A stretch of DNA of 64,000 bases from Paraburkholderia sp. SOS3. Its GTDB lineage: Bacteria; Pseudomonadota; Gammaproteobacteria; Burkholderiales; Burkholderiaceae. A program made the position numbers and the translations under genes. The stretch spans positions 3,100,001-3,164,000 of the forward strand of contig NZ_CP018811.1 of assembly GCF_001922345.1 (NCBI RefSeq), written 5' to 3'. This document shows positions 42,822 to 52,717 of this stretch, piece after piece (position 1 is the first letter of the stretch; each line of letters begins with the position of its first letter). The notes beneath the pieces were generated by a model. It saw nothing but the letters and a program-made list of their open reading frames with translations, did no database searches and was not told where the DNA came from.

Positions 42822-44840
42822 TCAAGGGTGCCGGATATAGTCCACCAACGCCCGCGTATAAGCATCCGGTTTCCGGTCAACCAGACTCACCACGATCGCC
42901 ACCACAAACCCCGCCGGCACGCCGAACACGCCCGAGCTGATCGGCTCGATCCCAAACCACCGCGGTCCGGCAAAGCCCGTCATCTGCGTGAAGTACGGGT
43001 ACGTCGACACGATGTAATAGACGCACACCGCGAGCCCCGCCACCATCCCGGCCACGGCGCCCAGACGCGTCGTCCGCTTCCAGAACACGCCGAGCACGAG
43101 CACAGGAAACAGACTCGACGCCGCCAGCGAAAATGCCGCGCCGACCAGAAACAGAATGTTCCCCGTGTTCAACGACGCGACGTACGACGCAAACAATGCC
43201 ACGCCCAGCAGCAGGATCTTCGAGATCGTCACGCGCCGCTGACTCGATGCTTGCGGATCGACCATGTGATAGTAGACATCGTGCGACAGCGCATTCGCGA
43301 TCGTCAGCAACAAACCGTCCGCCGTCGAAAGCGCCGCGGCGAGCGCACCCGCCGCAATCAACCCCGACATCACATACGGCAGTCCCGCAATCTCCGGCGC
43401 GGCCAGCACGACCATATCGGGCTGCATGCGGATCTCGCTCCAACGCACGATGCCGTCGCCATTCAGGTCCGCAATACTGATCAGATATGGCTCGACCTTG
43501 CGCCACTGCATCACCCATTGCGGCAAGTCCGAAAAGCGCCCGCCGACCAGATTCGTCAAGATCTCGTACTTGATCAGCACCGCAAGCACCGGCACAGTCA
43601 AATAGAACAGCGCGACAAAAAACAGCGTCCACCCCACCGAGCGACGCGCGGACGCGACCGACGTCGTCGTGTTATAGCGCGTCAGAATATGCGGCAGGCT
43701 CGCCGTTCCCAACGAAAGGCACAGCAGCAGCGAAAGAAAATTACGCTTGTGCACGCGTCGTTCTTCTTCGCCTTCATCGGGAAACGGCTCATGCATCGGC
43801 ACGGGCGGCGCGGCCAACGCCAGCAGTTCATCGCGTTGCTGCGTCCATACGACCCGCGCCGCCGCCGGGTCGCGCGGAAACCGCGCCAGCGTGCGTTCGA
43901 GTTCGGCGATTTCGCGCAGCGGCCCGTTGTGTCGGCGCAGCTCCTCGAGCCGTTGCGTCAGCGCATTCTTCCCGTCGACGAACGATTGCGGCAACGCGTC
44001 GATCTCCGTCTGTATCTGGGCCGCGTGCCGCCGGTACACCTCGCGCACGGCCTGCTCCTGCGGCGCGCTGCGCACGTCGCGCTCGAGCGCTTCGACCCGC
44101 TCCATCACGCGCCCATAGTTGAACTGCGGCACCCAGCCGAGTCCGTCCTTGTGCGCGATCATCGAAATCGGAATCAGGATCGCGGCGATCAGAATGATGT
44201 ATTGCGCAACCTGCGTCCATGTCACCGCGCGCATCCCGCCCAGAAACGAGCACACGAGTATGCCCGCCAGTCCGCAGAAAATGCCGATCGCGAAATCGAC
44301 GCCGATAAAGCGCGTCGCGATCAAGCCGACACCCTGAATCTGCGCGACCAGATACACGAATGAACAGAGAATCGCCGCGAGTGCCGCAAGTGCGCGCACC
44401 GCGTTGCTCGAAAACCGTGTGCCGAGAAAATCGGGAATCGTATAGCGCGCGAGTTTGCGCACATACGGCGCGAGCAGAAACGCGACGAGGCAGTAACCGC
44501 CCGTCCAGCCCATCATGTACGCAAGTCCATCGTAGCCGGTCGCGTAGAGCGAACCCGCAAGGCCGATAAACGATGCCGCGGAAAGCCAGTCGGCCGCGGT
44601 CGCCATGCCGTTGAACGCCGACGGCACGCGCCGCCCCGCCACGTAGTATTCGACGAGATCCGACGTGCGCGACAGCAAACCGATCACCGCATAGACAGCG
44701 ATCGGCACGAACAGGAACACATAGCCGACCCACATGCCGGGCCCGTTCGCCGCTTCGATGCGCCACGCAATATAGATAAAAAGCAGAAAGCCGAGCGTAT
44801 AGATCGAATACGAGCGGATCAGCCGATGCGCGAGCTTCAT
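42822..44840 (-). CDS. Sodium:solute symporter, VC_2705 type
   Basis: 672-residue SSS-family symporter with about thirteen helices. Between early helices it carries a 120-residue charged, coiled-coil-like insertion (about 235-355, including VEALERDVRSAPQEQAVREV), typical of the VC_2705 subfamily. ATG 44840 overlaps the stop of the DUF4212 gene by four bases; this small-subunit plus symporter pair is a conserved unit. Acetate or another short carboxylate is the likely substrate, given the neighbouring acs, but this is inference. Confidence 0.92.
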   Translation of the reverse strand: MKLAHRLIRSYSIYTLGFLLFIYIAWRIEAANGPGMWVGYVFLFVPIAVYAVIGLLSRTSDLVEYYVAGRRVPSAFNGMATAADWLSAASFIGLAGSLYATGYDGLAYMMGWTGGYCLVAFLLAPYVRKLARYTIPDFLGTRFSSNAVRALAALAAILCSFVYLVAQIQGVGLIATRFIGVDFAIGIFCGLAGILVCSFLGGMRAVTWTQVAQYIILIAAILIPISMIAHKDGLGWVPQFNYGRVMERVEALERDVRSAPQEQAVREVYRRHAAQIQTEIDALPQSFVDGKNALTQRLEELRRHNGPLREIAELERTLARFPRDPAAARVVWTQQRDELLALAAPPVPMHEPFPDEGEEERRVHKRNFLSLLLCLSLGTASLPHILTRYNTTTSVASARRSVGWTLFFVALFYLTVPVLAVLIKYEILTNLVGGRFSDLPQWVMQWRKVEPYLISIADLNGDGIVRWSEIRMQPDMVVLAAPEIAGLPYVMSGLIAAGALAAALSTADGLLLTIANALSHDVYYHMVDPQASSQRRVTISKILLLGVALFASYVASLNTGNILFLVGAAFSLAASSLFPVLVLGVFWKRTTRLGAVAGMVAGLAVCVYYIVSTYPYFTQMTGFAGPRWFGIEPISSGVFGVPAGFVVAIVVSLVDRKPDAYTRALVDYIRHP

Positions 44841-45190
44841 CGGTTCGCTTGCCGCGCGGCGGCATCCGCTTCGAATGCACGCTGCAATGCGCGATCGGCG
44901 AATTGCATCGAGACGATATAGACGACGATCAACGCCAGGTAGACGAGAATCGCCCCCTGCGCGCCGACATAGAACGGCAAGCTGAACCCGAAGAGCCGCA
45001 CACCCGCCAACCCTCGCGAGGCGGCCGGCACAATGAACGATACGACGAAGCCGATTACCATCAGCGTCGCGATCAGCATCAGATTGAAGCGCCAGTAACG
45101 CCGATGCGCAAGCGCCATCGCGTCTGAAACCGGCGGCGGCTCAGGCGGTGGATTGATTGTTTGTCGGTTCGAAGCGTGTGGCGCGGCCAT
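44837..45190 (-). CDS. DUF4212 small subunit of the symporter
   Basis: 117-residue protein with two transmembrane helices (about 40-62 and 76-100) after a Pro-rich start, ending in QRAFEADAAARQANR. This is the DUF4212 family (putative solute:sodium symporter small subunit) that pairs with VC_2705-type symporters. ATG 45190 is chosen; the longer GTG start at 45220 falls inside a terminator-like hairpin. Weak ribosome site (TAGG). Confidence 0.88.
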   Translation of the reverse strand: MAAPHASNRQTINPPPEPPPVSDAMALAHRRYWRFNLMLIATLMVIGFVVSFIVPAASRGLAGVRLFGFSLPFYVGAQGAILVYLALIVVYIVSMQFADRALQRAFEADAAARQANR

Positions 45191-45202
45191 GCGCCTATTT
45201 AA

Positions 45203-45246
45203 CAAAAAGCCGTTGCGCACGCAATCAGGATTGTCCGCGCAACGGC
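45203..45246 (-). terminator. Terminator-like hairpin between acs and the symporter unit
   Basis: Perfect 10-bp stem gccgttgcgc (45209-45218) / gcgcaacggc (45237-45246), with a further small stem in the loop. On the minus strand it is followed by five T (45208-45204) and ends only 13 bases before the DUF4212 ATG. It would end acs transcripts, or act as an attenuator if transcription reads on. Confidence 0.7.
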
Positions 45247-45329
45247 CTTTCGTACCACTGCAATACGACTGTCGTGGTATTGCTGTATTGCTTTCTGAAG
45301 CGCTTCGCCTGCTTCAGGCGCGCTTCACT

Positions 45330-47312
45330 TCAGCGCGACTCGCCCAACTGATCGAGAATCGCCGGGTTCTCGAGCGTCGACACATCCTGCGTAATCTCCT
45401 CGCCCTTCGCGAGCGAGCGCAGCAGACGCCGCATGATCTTGCCCGAGCGCGTTTTCGGCAGGTTGTCGCCGAAACGGATGTCCTTCGGCTTCGCAATCGG
45501 CCCGATTTCCTTGCCGACCCAGTTGCGCAGGTCGTTGGCGATCTGCTTCGCTTCATCGCCTTCCGGACGCGAGCGCTTCAGCACCACGAACGCGCATACC
45601 GCTTCGCCCGTCGTTTCGTCGGGGCGGCCAACCACGGCCGCTTCCGCCACGAGCGGGTTCGCGACCAGCGCCGATTCGATCTCCATCGTGCCGAGCCGGT
45701 GACCCGACACGTTCAGCACGTCGTCGATGCGGCCCATGATCGTGAAGTAGCCGGTTTCCTTGTCGCGGATACTGCCGTCGCCGGCGAGATACAGCTTGCC
45801 GCCCAGCTCTTCCGGGAAGTAGCTCTTCCTGAAGCGCTCGGCGTCGCCCCAGATCGTGCGGATCATCGACGGCCACGGACGCTTCACGACCAGAATGCCG
45901 CCCTGGCCGTTCGGCACGTCCTGGCCCGTTTCGTCGACGACAGCGGCCATGATGCCCGGCAGCGGCAACGTGCACGAACCCGGCACGAGCGGCGTCGCGC
46001 CCGGCACCGGCGTGATCATATGGCCGCCGGTTTCGGTCTGCCACCACGTATCGACGATCGGACAGCGCGCGCCGCCGACCTGCTCGTAGTACCACATCCA
46101 CGCTTCGGGATTGATCGGTTCGCCGACCGTGCCGAGCACGCGCAGCGACGACAGATCGTAGCTCTTCGGATGCACCTTCGGGTCCGCGTCGGCCATCTTG
46201 ATCAGCGAACGGATCGCCGTCGGCGCCGTGTAGAACAGCGTGACCTTGTGCTTCGCGATCATGTCCCAGAAGCGGCCCGCGTTCGGATAGGTCGGCACGC
46301 CTTCGAACACGACTTGCGTCGCGCCGAGCGTGAGCGGCCCGTAAGCGATATAGCTGTGGCCGGTGACCCAGCCGATGTCGGCCGTGCACCAGAACACGTC
46401 GGTCGGCTTCCAGTCGAACGCCCATTTAATGGTTTGCGCGGCCCACAGCAGATAGCCGCCGGTGCTGTGCTGCACGCCCTTCGGCTTGCCCGTCGAACCC
46501 GACGTGTAGAGGATGAAAAGCGGATGCTCGGCGCCGACCCATTCCGGCGCGCACTGATCGCTTTCGCCTTGCGTGATTTCATGCATCCACAGGTCGCGGC
46601 CTTCGTTCCAGGCGACCTTGCCGCCCGTGCGGCGATAGACGATCACGTTCTTCACCGCGTCGCAGCCGCCCATCGCGAGCGCTTCGTCGGCGATGCTCTT
46701 GAGCGGCAGCGCCTTGCCGCCGCGCATCTGCTCGTCGGCGGTCACCAGCGCTGTAGCGCCGACGTCGACGAGGCGCTCGTTCAGCGATTTCGACGAGAAG
46801 CCGCCGAACACGACCGAATGCGTCGCGCCGATGCGCGCGCACGCCTGCATCGCAACGATGCCTTCGATCGACATCGGCATATAGATGACGACGCGATCAC
46901 CTTTCCTGATGCCGCGCTTTTTCAGCGCATTGGCGAAGCGCGACACGCGCTGCAGCATGTCGGTGTACGTGACACGCGTCACGGTGCCGTCGTCGGCTTC
47001 GAAGATCACGGCGACGCGCTCGCCGTTGCCTGCCTCGACATGACGATCGAGGCTGTTGTACGACGCATTGAGCTCGCCATCGTCGTACCACTTGTAGAAC
47101 GGCGCGTTCGATTCGTCGAGCACCTTCGTGAACGGCTTGTGCCAACTGAGCGTTTCGCGCGCCAGTCGCGCCCAGAAACCTTCGTAATCGCGTTCCGCTT
47201 CGGCGACGAGCGCCCGGTAAGCGTCCATGCCGGATATCGCGGCCGCTTTCATCGTTTCGGCGGACGGCGGGAATACGCGGCGTTCCTGAAGAACGGATTC
47301 AATCGCTGACAT
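45330..47312 (-). CDS. acs: Acetyl-CoA synthetase
   Basis: 660-residue AMP-forming acetyl-CoA synthetase, the normal length. The P-loop [10 protein letters not shown], the core WWQTETGG and the C-terminal PKTRSGK (619-625; K625 is the lysine acetylated by Pat-type enzymes) are all present. It activates acetate (and some propionate) to the acyl-CoA. It lies next to the symporter pair on the same strand, so the cluster imports and activates acetate. The 570 bases upstream hold its promoter. Confidence 0.98.
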   Translation of the reverse strand: MSAIESVLQERRVFPPSAETMKAAAISGMDAYRALVAEAERDYEGFWARLARETLSWHKPFTKVLDESNAPFYKWYDDGELNASYNSLDRHVEAGNGERVAVIFEADDGTVTRVTYTDMLQRVSRFANALKKRGIRKGDRVVIYMPMSIEGIVAMQACARIGATHSVVFGGFSSKSLNERLVDVGATALVTADEQMRGGKALPLKSIADEALAMGGCDAVKNVIVYRRTGGKVAWNEGRDLWMHEITQGESDQCAPEWVGAEHPLFILYTSGSTGKPKGVQHSTGGYLLWAAQTIKWAFDWKPTDVFWCTADIGWVTGHSYIAYGPLTLGATQVVFEGVPTYPNAGRFWDMIAKHKVTLFYTAPTAIRSLIKMADADPKVHPKSYDLSSLRVLGTVGEPINPEAWMWYYEQVGGARCPIVDTWWQTETGGHMITPVPGATPLVPGSCTLPLPGIMAAVVDETGQDVPNGQGGILVVKRPWPSMIRTIWGDAERFRKSYFPEELGGKLYLAGDGSIRDKETGYFTIMGRIDDVLNVSGHRLGTMEIESALVANPLVAEAAVVGRPDETTGEAVCAFVVLKRSRPEGDEAKQIANDLRNWVGKEIGPIAKPKDIRFGDNLPKTRSGKIMRRLLRSLAKGEEITQDVSTLENPAILDQLGESR

Positions 47313-47884
47313 CGACTACCCCTTGGTGAAGATGAAACGTAAAATCTGTGCCGGCGTGCCTCGGCACGCCGTATGACGCCAATTCGCGCGTAGCGCATAC
47401 GAACGCGGCGCCTGTCTCCTTACCCTTGTGCACAACGAAGTCGCGTGACGATCCGCGCGGTTCGGCACGATGTGAAGCAAACACGCGTGCGGCAGCGCAA
47501 CATGGCGCCCGCATCGGCCGGCGCGTGCATAAGTTCAGATGAGTGCGCATCGCGTACAGGTCATATACGACCTTGCCGACCCGTTACCGTGCCAAATTAA
47601 GCGCCGCAACTTACCGTGCACTTACGCGGCCCTGCACATTCGGGTCATCCCCTACTCGCCGCGTTGCACGGTGATGCTCCACTGCTGCAATGCTAACTGA
47701 ACTGACCATTTTTCTTCCAGCGAAGCGGCAACGGGCACACATATCGACGCCATTATCCGCAGCGGCGCGGCGCCGGCGGGTGTCGCGGTACAATGTCGCG
47801 CCGCGCGCACGTCCGAAACCGAACCGACCCGGCGCAGCCCCCAGCCGGCACGACCGGCGCCCTCTTCCGCGATCCTGACCGCCT
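47313..47884. other. Intergenic region between acs and the YqhA-like gene
   Basis: 572 bases with two divergent starts, so both promoters should lie here. No convincing frame: the longest ones are antisense to, or overlap, the YqhA-like gene. I see no clear operator. Confidence 0.5.
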
Positions 47885-48502
47885 ATGTCCGCCTCGAACT
47901 TCGATCCCGGCCGCCACTCGTCCCGCCGTCGCATGCGCCCGCTGCCCTCCATCATCTTCATGAGCCGCTGGCTGCAGGTGCCGCTGTATCTGGGCCTCAT
48001 CGTCGCGCAAGCAGTTTATGTGGTGCTTTTCCTCAAGGAAGTCTGGCACCTCGTCACGTCGGCGATGAAGCTCGACGAAACGAGCACGATGCTCGTCGTA
48101 TTGAGCCTGATCGACGTGGTGATGATCTCGAATCTGCTGATCATGGTGATCGTCGGCGGCTACGAAACGTTCGTGTCGCGTCTGGGCGTAGAAGGCCATC
48201 CCGACGAGCCCGAATGGCTCGACCATGTGAACGCCGGCGTGCTGAAGGTCAAACTTTCGATGGCGCTGATCAGCATCTCGTCGATCCATCTGTTAAAGAC
48301 CTTTATCGATCCCGACCAGCGCAGCGAACACGCGATCCTGTGGCAGGTGCTCATCCATCTCGCGTTCCTGCTGTCGGCGGTCGTGATGGCACTCGTCGAC
48401 CGACTGACGACGCATACGCATCCCGAGCACTTTCACGAGCCCGCGCCGCGCAAACCAAAGGCGCCCGACGCCACCGATTTCTCCTCCCCTGAAGGCGCAT
48501 GA
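47885..48502 (+). CDS. YqhA-family (UPF0114) membrane protein
   Basis: 205-residue inner-membrane protein with four helices and the family wording VVLSLIDVVMISNLLIMVIV (about 60-79) and ISSIHLLKTFI. A His/Pro-rich cytoplasmic tail follows. This is the YqhA/UPF0114 (TIGR00645) family of unknown function. Ends 57 bases before the fumarase start, possibly one transcript. Confidence 0.9.
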   Translation: MSASNFDPGRHSSRRRMRPLPSIIFMSRWLQVPLYLGLIVAQAVYVVLFLKEVWHLVTSAMKLDETSTMLVVLSLIDVVMISNLLIMVIVGGYETFVSRLGVEGHPDEPEWLDHVNAGVLKVKLSMALISISSIHLLKTFIDPDQRSEHAILWQVLIHLAFLLSAVVMALVDRLTTHTHPEHFHEPAPRKPKAPDATDFSSPEGA

Positions 48503-48558
48503 GTGATAGCGCATTCGCGATCACGACAAAAAACGCCAATGTCCCCACTGAGCTAGCC

Positions 48559-50082
48559 ATGACCGTTATCAAACAGGAAGATCTGATTCAGAGCATCGCC
48601 GATTCGCTGCAATACATCAGCTATTACCACCCGCAGGACTATATCGAGGCGCTCGGCCGTGCTTACGAGCTCGAAGAAAGCCCCGCGGCGAAAGATGCGA
48701 TCGCGCAGATCCTGACCAACAGCCGCATGTGCGCCGAAGGCCACCGGCCGATCTGCCAGGACACCGGTATCGTCACCGTGTTCGTGAAAGTAGGCATGGA
48801 CGTGCGCTGGGACGGCGCCACGATGAGCGTCACCGACATGATCAACGAAGGCGTGCGCCGCGGCTATATGCATCCCGACAACGTGCTGCGCGCGTCGATC
48901 GTGAGCCCGCCCGAAGGCGCGCGCAAGAACACGAAAGACAACACGCCGGCGGTGATTCACTACGAGATCGTGCCCGGCGACAAGATCGACGTGCAGGTTG
49001 CGGCAAAGGGCGGCGGCTCCGAAAACAAGTCGAAGTTCGCGATGCTCAATCCGTCCGATTCGATCGTCGACTGGGTGCTCAAGACCGTGCCGACGATGGG
49101 CGCGGGCTGGTGCCCGCCGGGCATGCTCGGCATCGGCATCGGCGGCACGGCCGAGAAGGCGATGCTGATGGCCAAGGAATCGCTGATGGATTCGATCGAC
49201 ATTCAGGACGTCATCGCGCGCGGCCCGCAAGACTGGATCGAAGAACTGCGCGTCGAACTGCACGAGAAAGTGAACGCGCTCGGTATCGGCGCGCAAGGTC
49301 TCGGCGGCCTGGCCACGGTGCTCGACGTGAAGATCATGGCCGCGCCGACGCATGCGGCGAGCAAGCCGATCGCGATCATCCCGAACTGCGCGGCCACGCG
49401 TCACGCACATTTCACGCTCGACGGCTCCGGCGTCGCGAAGCTCGAACCGCCGTCGCTCGATGCATGGCCGAAAGTGCAATGGACCGCGAACACCGAAACG
49501 AGCAAGCGCGTCGATCTGAACACGCTCACGCCCGCAGAAGTCGCGAGCTGGAAGCCGGGCCAGACCTTGCTGTTGAGCGGCAAGATGTTGACGGGCCGCG
49601 ACGCCGCGCACAAGCGCATCGCCGACATGCTGGCCGCGGGCGAGAAGCTGCCGGTCGATTTCACGAATCGCGTGATTTATTACGTTGGCCCCGTCGATCC
49701 GGTACGCGATGAAGCGGTCGGCCCGGCGGGCCCCACCACGTCGACGCGCATGGACAAGTTCACCGAGACGATGCTGGCGCAGACGGGCCTGATCTCGATG
49801 ATCGGCAAGGCCGAGCGCGGTCCCGTCGCGATCGAGTCGATCCGCAAGCACAAGGCCGCGTACCTGATGGCCGTGGGCGGCGCCGCCTATCTCGTCTCGA
49901 AGGCGATTCGCAGCGCGAAGGTGCTCGCATTCGAAGACCTCGGCATGGAAGCGATCTACGAGTTCGATGTGATGGATATGCCGGTGACCGTCGCCGTCGA
50001 CTCGAACGGCACGTCAGTCCATCAGACCGGGCCGAAGGAATGGCAGGCGAAGATCGGCAAGATTCCGGTCGCGACCGCCTGA
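48559..50082 (+). CDS. fumA: Class I (iron-sulfur) fumarate hydratase
   Basis: 507-residue fumarase of the 4Fe-4S type. The three cluster cysteines are visible: Cys66 in PICQDTG, Cys185 in GWCPPG and Cys277 in PNCAAT. It interconverts fumarate and malate in the TCA cycle. ATG 48559 gives the usual family N-terminus (MTVIKQEDLIQ); a longer frame from 48499 has no homology. Followed by a strong terminator. It is sensitive to oxygen and iron limitation, which fits the iron block that follows only loosely. Confidence 0.96.
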   Translation: MTVIKQEDLIQSIADSLQYISYYHPQDYIEALGRAYELEESPAAKDAIAQILTNSRMCAEGHRPICQDTGIVTVFVKVGMDVRWDGATMSVTDMINEGVRRGYMHPDNVLRASIVSPPEGARKNTKDNTPAVIHYEIVPGDKIDVQVAAKGGGSENKSKFAMLNPSDSIVDWVLKTVPTMGAGWCPPGMLGIGIGGTAEKAMLMAKESLMDSIDIQDVIARGPQDWIEELRVELHEKVNALGIGAQGLGGLATVLDVKIMAAPTHAASKPIAIIPNCAATRHAHFTLDGSGVAKLEPPSLDAWPKVQWTANTETSKRVDLNTLTPAEVASWKPGQTLLLSGKMLTGRDAAHKRIADMLAAGEKLPVDFTNRVIYYVGPVDPVRDEAVGPAGPTTSTRMDKFTETMLAQTGLISMIGKAERGPVAIESIRKHKAAYLMAVGGAAYLVSKAIRSAKVLAFEDLGMEAIYEFDVMDMPVTVAVDSNGTSVHQTGPKEWQAKIGKIPVATA

Positions 50083-50126
50083 ACACCGTTGGCGGCCTGA
50101 GCGGTCTGCACCGCTTTGAAGAAGCA

Positions 50127-50157
50127 AAGCCGGGGCGTCAGGTCCCGGCTTTTTTAT
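50127..50157 (+). terminator. Rho-independent terminator of the fumarase gene
   Basis: Stem agccggg (50128-50134) / cccggct (50144-50150) followed by a T-run (50150-50155), 45 bases after the fumarase stop. Confidence 0.9.
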
Positions 50158-50302
50158 CTTTCAGAGCAGTCTTGTCAATCGGGCGCGAAGCCAATTCGCG
50201 CAAACGATTCTCATCAACCACATCTGTTCTTGGCATTTTCGAACTGCGCGTTTATTGTTGTGGAAAATCAAATCTGCCCGGTCTCCAAGAGGAAATACCA
50301 TC

Positions 50303-50785
50303 ATGCAAGGCGACAAGAAGGTCATTGAATATCTGAACGCCCAGTTGAAGAACGAACTGACTGCGATCAACCAGTATTTTCTGCACGCGCGGATGTACAA
50401 ACATTGGGGCCTCGACAAGCTCGGCAAGCACGAATACGACGAGTCGATCGGCGAAATGAAGCACGCCGATAAACTGATCGAACGTATTTTCATGCTCGAT
50501 GCGCTGCCCAATCTGCAAGACCTGCACAAGCTGCTCATCGGCGAAGAAACCAAAGAGATTCTCGAGTGCGATCTGAAACTCGAGCAAGGCTCGCAGGCAA
50601 CGTGCAAGGAAGCGATCGCGCATTGCGAATCGGTACGCGATTTCGTGTCGCGCGAAATTTTCGTGTCGATTCTCGAAGACACCGAAGAACATATCGACTG
50701 GCTCGAAACGCAGCTCGACCTGATCGACAAGGTCGGCATTCAGAATTACCAGCAATCGGGCATGGGCGACTCGATGGAGTCGTAA
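50303..50785 (+). CDS. bfr: Bacterioferritin
   Basis: 160-residue four-helix heme ferritin. Ferroxidase ligands match the E. coli numbering: Glu18, Glu51, His54, Glu94 and His130, with heme ligand Met52. The position of E. coli Glu127 is Thr here (EDTEEH), with Glu at 128 and 129. ATG 50303 has AGAGGA upstream; the frame from 50255 adds residues outside the family. It stores iron, and Bfd (52272) reduces it for release. Confidence 0.96.
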   Translation: MQGDKKVIEYLNAQLKNELTAINQYFLHARMYKHWGLDKLGKHEYDESIGEMKHADKLIERIFMLDALPNLQDLHKLLIGEETKEILECDLKLEQGSQATCKEAIAHCESVRDFVSREIFVSILEDTEEHIDWLETQLDLIDKVGIQNYQQSGMGDSMES

Positions 50786-51065
50786 GCACGATGCGGTGAT
50801 CGATGCTCGCGCGCGGTCGTTGGTTTTCGTTCGGCCGCGCAGTGCACGTGCGATGCGATCTGACGTGATGTCGCATGCGGGTTATGGCTTGTACTGCAGT
50901 GCTGTCTGGTTCCACTTTGATACGCTTCTGTCCTGCTTCTATCCTGCTTCTATCCTGTTAAACTGCCGGCCACTTGCCTCGCGCTAGCCGCAATCGCCGT
51001 TCATCGCCGTCGCGCGCCCGTGGCATACGCCGCACGATTTTCGTGCTGAACGCTTTCTTCTTTCC

Positions 51066-52088
51066 ATGACCGCTTTGCCGTCCGCTTCGATCAACGCCCC
51101 CTCCTCGCCGTCCGGCGCGCCGACGGCGGAGCGTATCCCGGCGGTCGGCTCGCACGCGCCGGTCGGCATCTTCGATTCGGGCCTCGGCGGGCTGTCCGTG
51201 CTGCGCGCCGTGCGTGCGCACTTGCCCGGCGAAGCAGTGATCTACGTCGCGGATTCGCGTTACGCGCCGTACGGCGCACGCGACGACGATTTCATCGCCG
51301 AGCGCACGCTTGCGATCGGCGAGTGGCTGATCGCGCAGGGGGCAAAGGCGCTCGTCGTCGCCTGCAATACGGCCACCGCCCAGTCGATCGCGCAGGCGCG
51401 CGAGCGCTTGCCGATTCCGGTGATCGGCGTCGAGCCCGGCATCAAGCCCGCGGCGCTGCAGTCGAAGACCCATGTCGCCGGCGTGCTGGCGACGCAGGTT
51501 ACGCTGCGCAGCGCGCGGTTTCTCGCACTGCACGAGCGCTACGCGGCCGATTGCAGGTTCCTCTGCCAGCCGGGCCACGGTCTCGTCGAGGCAATCGAGC
51601 GCTGCGACCTCGGTTCGCCCGAATTGCGCGCGCTGCTCGACGGCTATCTGCAGCCGATGCTCGATGCCGGTGCAGACACGCTGGTGCTCGGCTGCACGCA
51701 TTATCCGTTTCTCGATGCCACGATCCGCGAACTCGTCGGCGACCGGCTCGCGCTGATCGACACCAGTGTCGCGATCGCGCGTCAGCTCGAACGCGTACTC
51801 GACCAGCACGGTTTGCGCGCGGCTCCCGGCACCGCGGCGGGCGTGCCGCGCTTCTGCTCGACGAGCGACGGCGCGCATCTGCAGCAGTTGACGCGCACCT
51901 TGCTCGATCTCGAAGCGCCCGTCGAACGCGTGACGATCCCGTCGCCTCGAACGATCCAGCTCGAGAAGGCCGGGCAGGTCAAGCAGGCCGACGGCGAGGC
52001 CGAAACGGGGGCACAAGCCGCTACGCATAGCGACGATCCGCTCTCCGATCTGGCACCTGCCTCGCGTCCGGAACCCGAAGCGGCCTGA
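51066..52088 (+). CDS. murI: Glutamate racemase
   Basis: 340 residues. The racemase core has FDSGLGGLSVLRA (36-48) and the two catalytic cysteines Cys100 in VVACNTA and Cys210 in LGCTHYP. It makes D-glutamate for peptidoglycan. It is longer than usual (about 270 aa) because of 30 extra N-terminal residues and an acidic C-terminal tail (after about 295). The start at ATG 51066 could be later, since the fold starts near residue 32. Flanked by the iron genes but not functionally linked. Confidence 0.95.
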   Translation: MTALPSASINAPSSPSGAPTAERIPAVGSHAPVGIFDSGLGGLSVLRAVRAHLPGEAVIYVADSRYAPYGARDDDFIAERTLAIGEWLIAQGAKALVVACNTATAQSIAQARERLPIPVIGVEPGIKPAALQSKTHVAGVLATQVTLRSARFLALHERYAADCRFLCQPGHGLVEAIERCDLGSPELRALLDGYLQPMLDAGADTLVLGCTHYPFLDATIRELVGDRLALIDTSVAIARQLERVLDQHGLRAAPGTAAGVPRFCSTSDGAHLQQLTRTLLDLEAPVERVTIPSPRTIQLEKAGQVKQADGEAETGAQAATHSDDPLSDLAPASRPEPEAA

Positions 52089-52232
52089 CCCCTTCGTTCA
52101 CCCAATCCAGCCGTCCCGCTCTCCCCGCTCCCGCGTGCGGCACAGCACGCCCAGCCGGCGAAAACCCTGCCAGGTGGCTGGTTTTGTTACAAAATTCCGC
52201 ACGTAGCGCTTGCCAAACCGCGTCTACAAAAT

Positions 52233-52251
52233 GATAATAATTCGCATTAAC
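52233..52251. promoter_or_regulatory. Fur box upstream of bfd
   Basis: 14 of 19 bases match the Fur consensus, reading from gataataattcgcattaac. It lies 21 bases upstream of the bfd start, where a Fur repressor would act on bfd and perhaps on the tonB-exbBD genes that follow. Confidence 0.75.
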
Positions 52252-52271
52252 GTTGCCTATCGCGATCTACC

Positions 52272-52508
52272 ATGATTGTCTGCGTGTGCAAATCCGTTTC
52301 CGACCGGAAAATCCGGGCTTCGATTGCCGAGGGCATCGATACCTTCGACGAGCTGCAGTTCGAACTCGGCGTGGCGATCTGCTGTGGCAAGTGCGAGGAG
52401 ACCGTGCGCGACGTGATGGCGCAAAGCGGTGTCTGCGCGAGCCGCTGCGGCGTGGATGCACCGGTCGAGGCCGTCCCGCTGACGTTCTACGAACGCAAGG
52501 CCGCGTAA
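52272..52508 (+). CDS. bfd: Bacterioferritin-associated ferredoxin
   Basis: 78-residue [2Fe-2S] protein with the Bfd ligand pattern: Cys4 and Cys6 (CVC), then Cys38 and Cys41 (CGKC). Bfd reduces the ferric core of bacterioferritin and so frees iron. A Fur box stands just before it, and the start follows a short leader. The 209 bases to tonB hold one possible 20-residue ORF. Confidence 0.95.
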   Translation: MIVCVCKSVSDRKIRASIAEGIDTFDELQFELGVAICCGKCEETVRDVMAQSGVCASRCGVDAPVEAVPLTFYERKAA

Positions 52509-52605
52509 GCTCTGCCGGCGCGGCAGTCTCCGCGCTCAACCGCCGTCAGCAAGCCATCCAGTCATCGGACTTAAGCCAGCGACACGATTCCTCGAGGAGT
52601 TCGGG

Positions 52606-52668
52606 ATGGAATTGCTGATTGGTTTCGTCACGACGCTGTTCATTTCGCTGCTCATATTCCGCAAATGA
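52606..52668 (+). CDS. Possible 20-residue membrane peptide
   Basis: ATG 52606 opens a 20-codon frame: a single hydrophobic segment (LLIGFVTTLFISLLI) ended by FRK, then TGA. GAGGAG stands six bases before the ATG, one of the best ribosome sites in this block. It lies in the bfd-tonB gap on the same strand. Expression and function are unknown, and a chance ORF cannot be excluded. Confidence 0.4.
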   Translation: MELLIGFVTTLFISLLIFRK

Positions 52669-52717
52669 CCTTGCTTTGCCTGACGCGCCGCATCGCCGGG
52701 GCGCCGCTACGCTAAAC

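Noticed and set aside
45153..47309. 718-codon open frame opposite acs
   Set aside because: Antisense shadow of acs, whose motifs are all intact on the minus strand.
47611..48000. 129-codon frame on the minus strand in the acs upstream gap
   Set aside because: Overlaps the YqhA-like gene start, low-complexity and Arg-rich; no family resemblance.
50190..50240. Possible Fur box before bfr (region acgattctcatcaacc)
   Set aside because: Too few matches to the consensus and no symmetry compared with the sites before bfd and hemP.
50900..50960. Short repeated cctgcttctat units before murI
   Set aside because: Only two or three imperfect 11-bp copies in low-complexity sequence; not distinct enough to report as a repeat feature.
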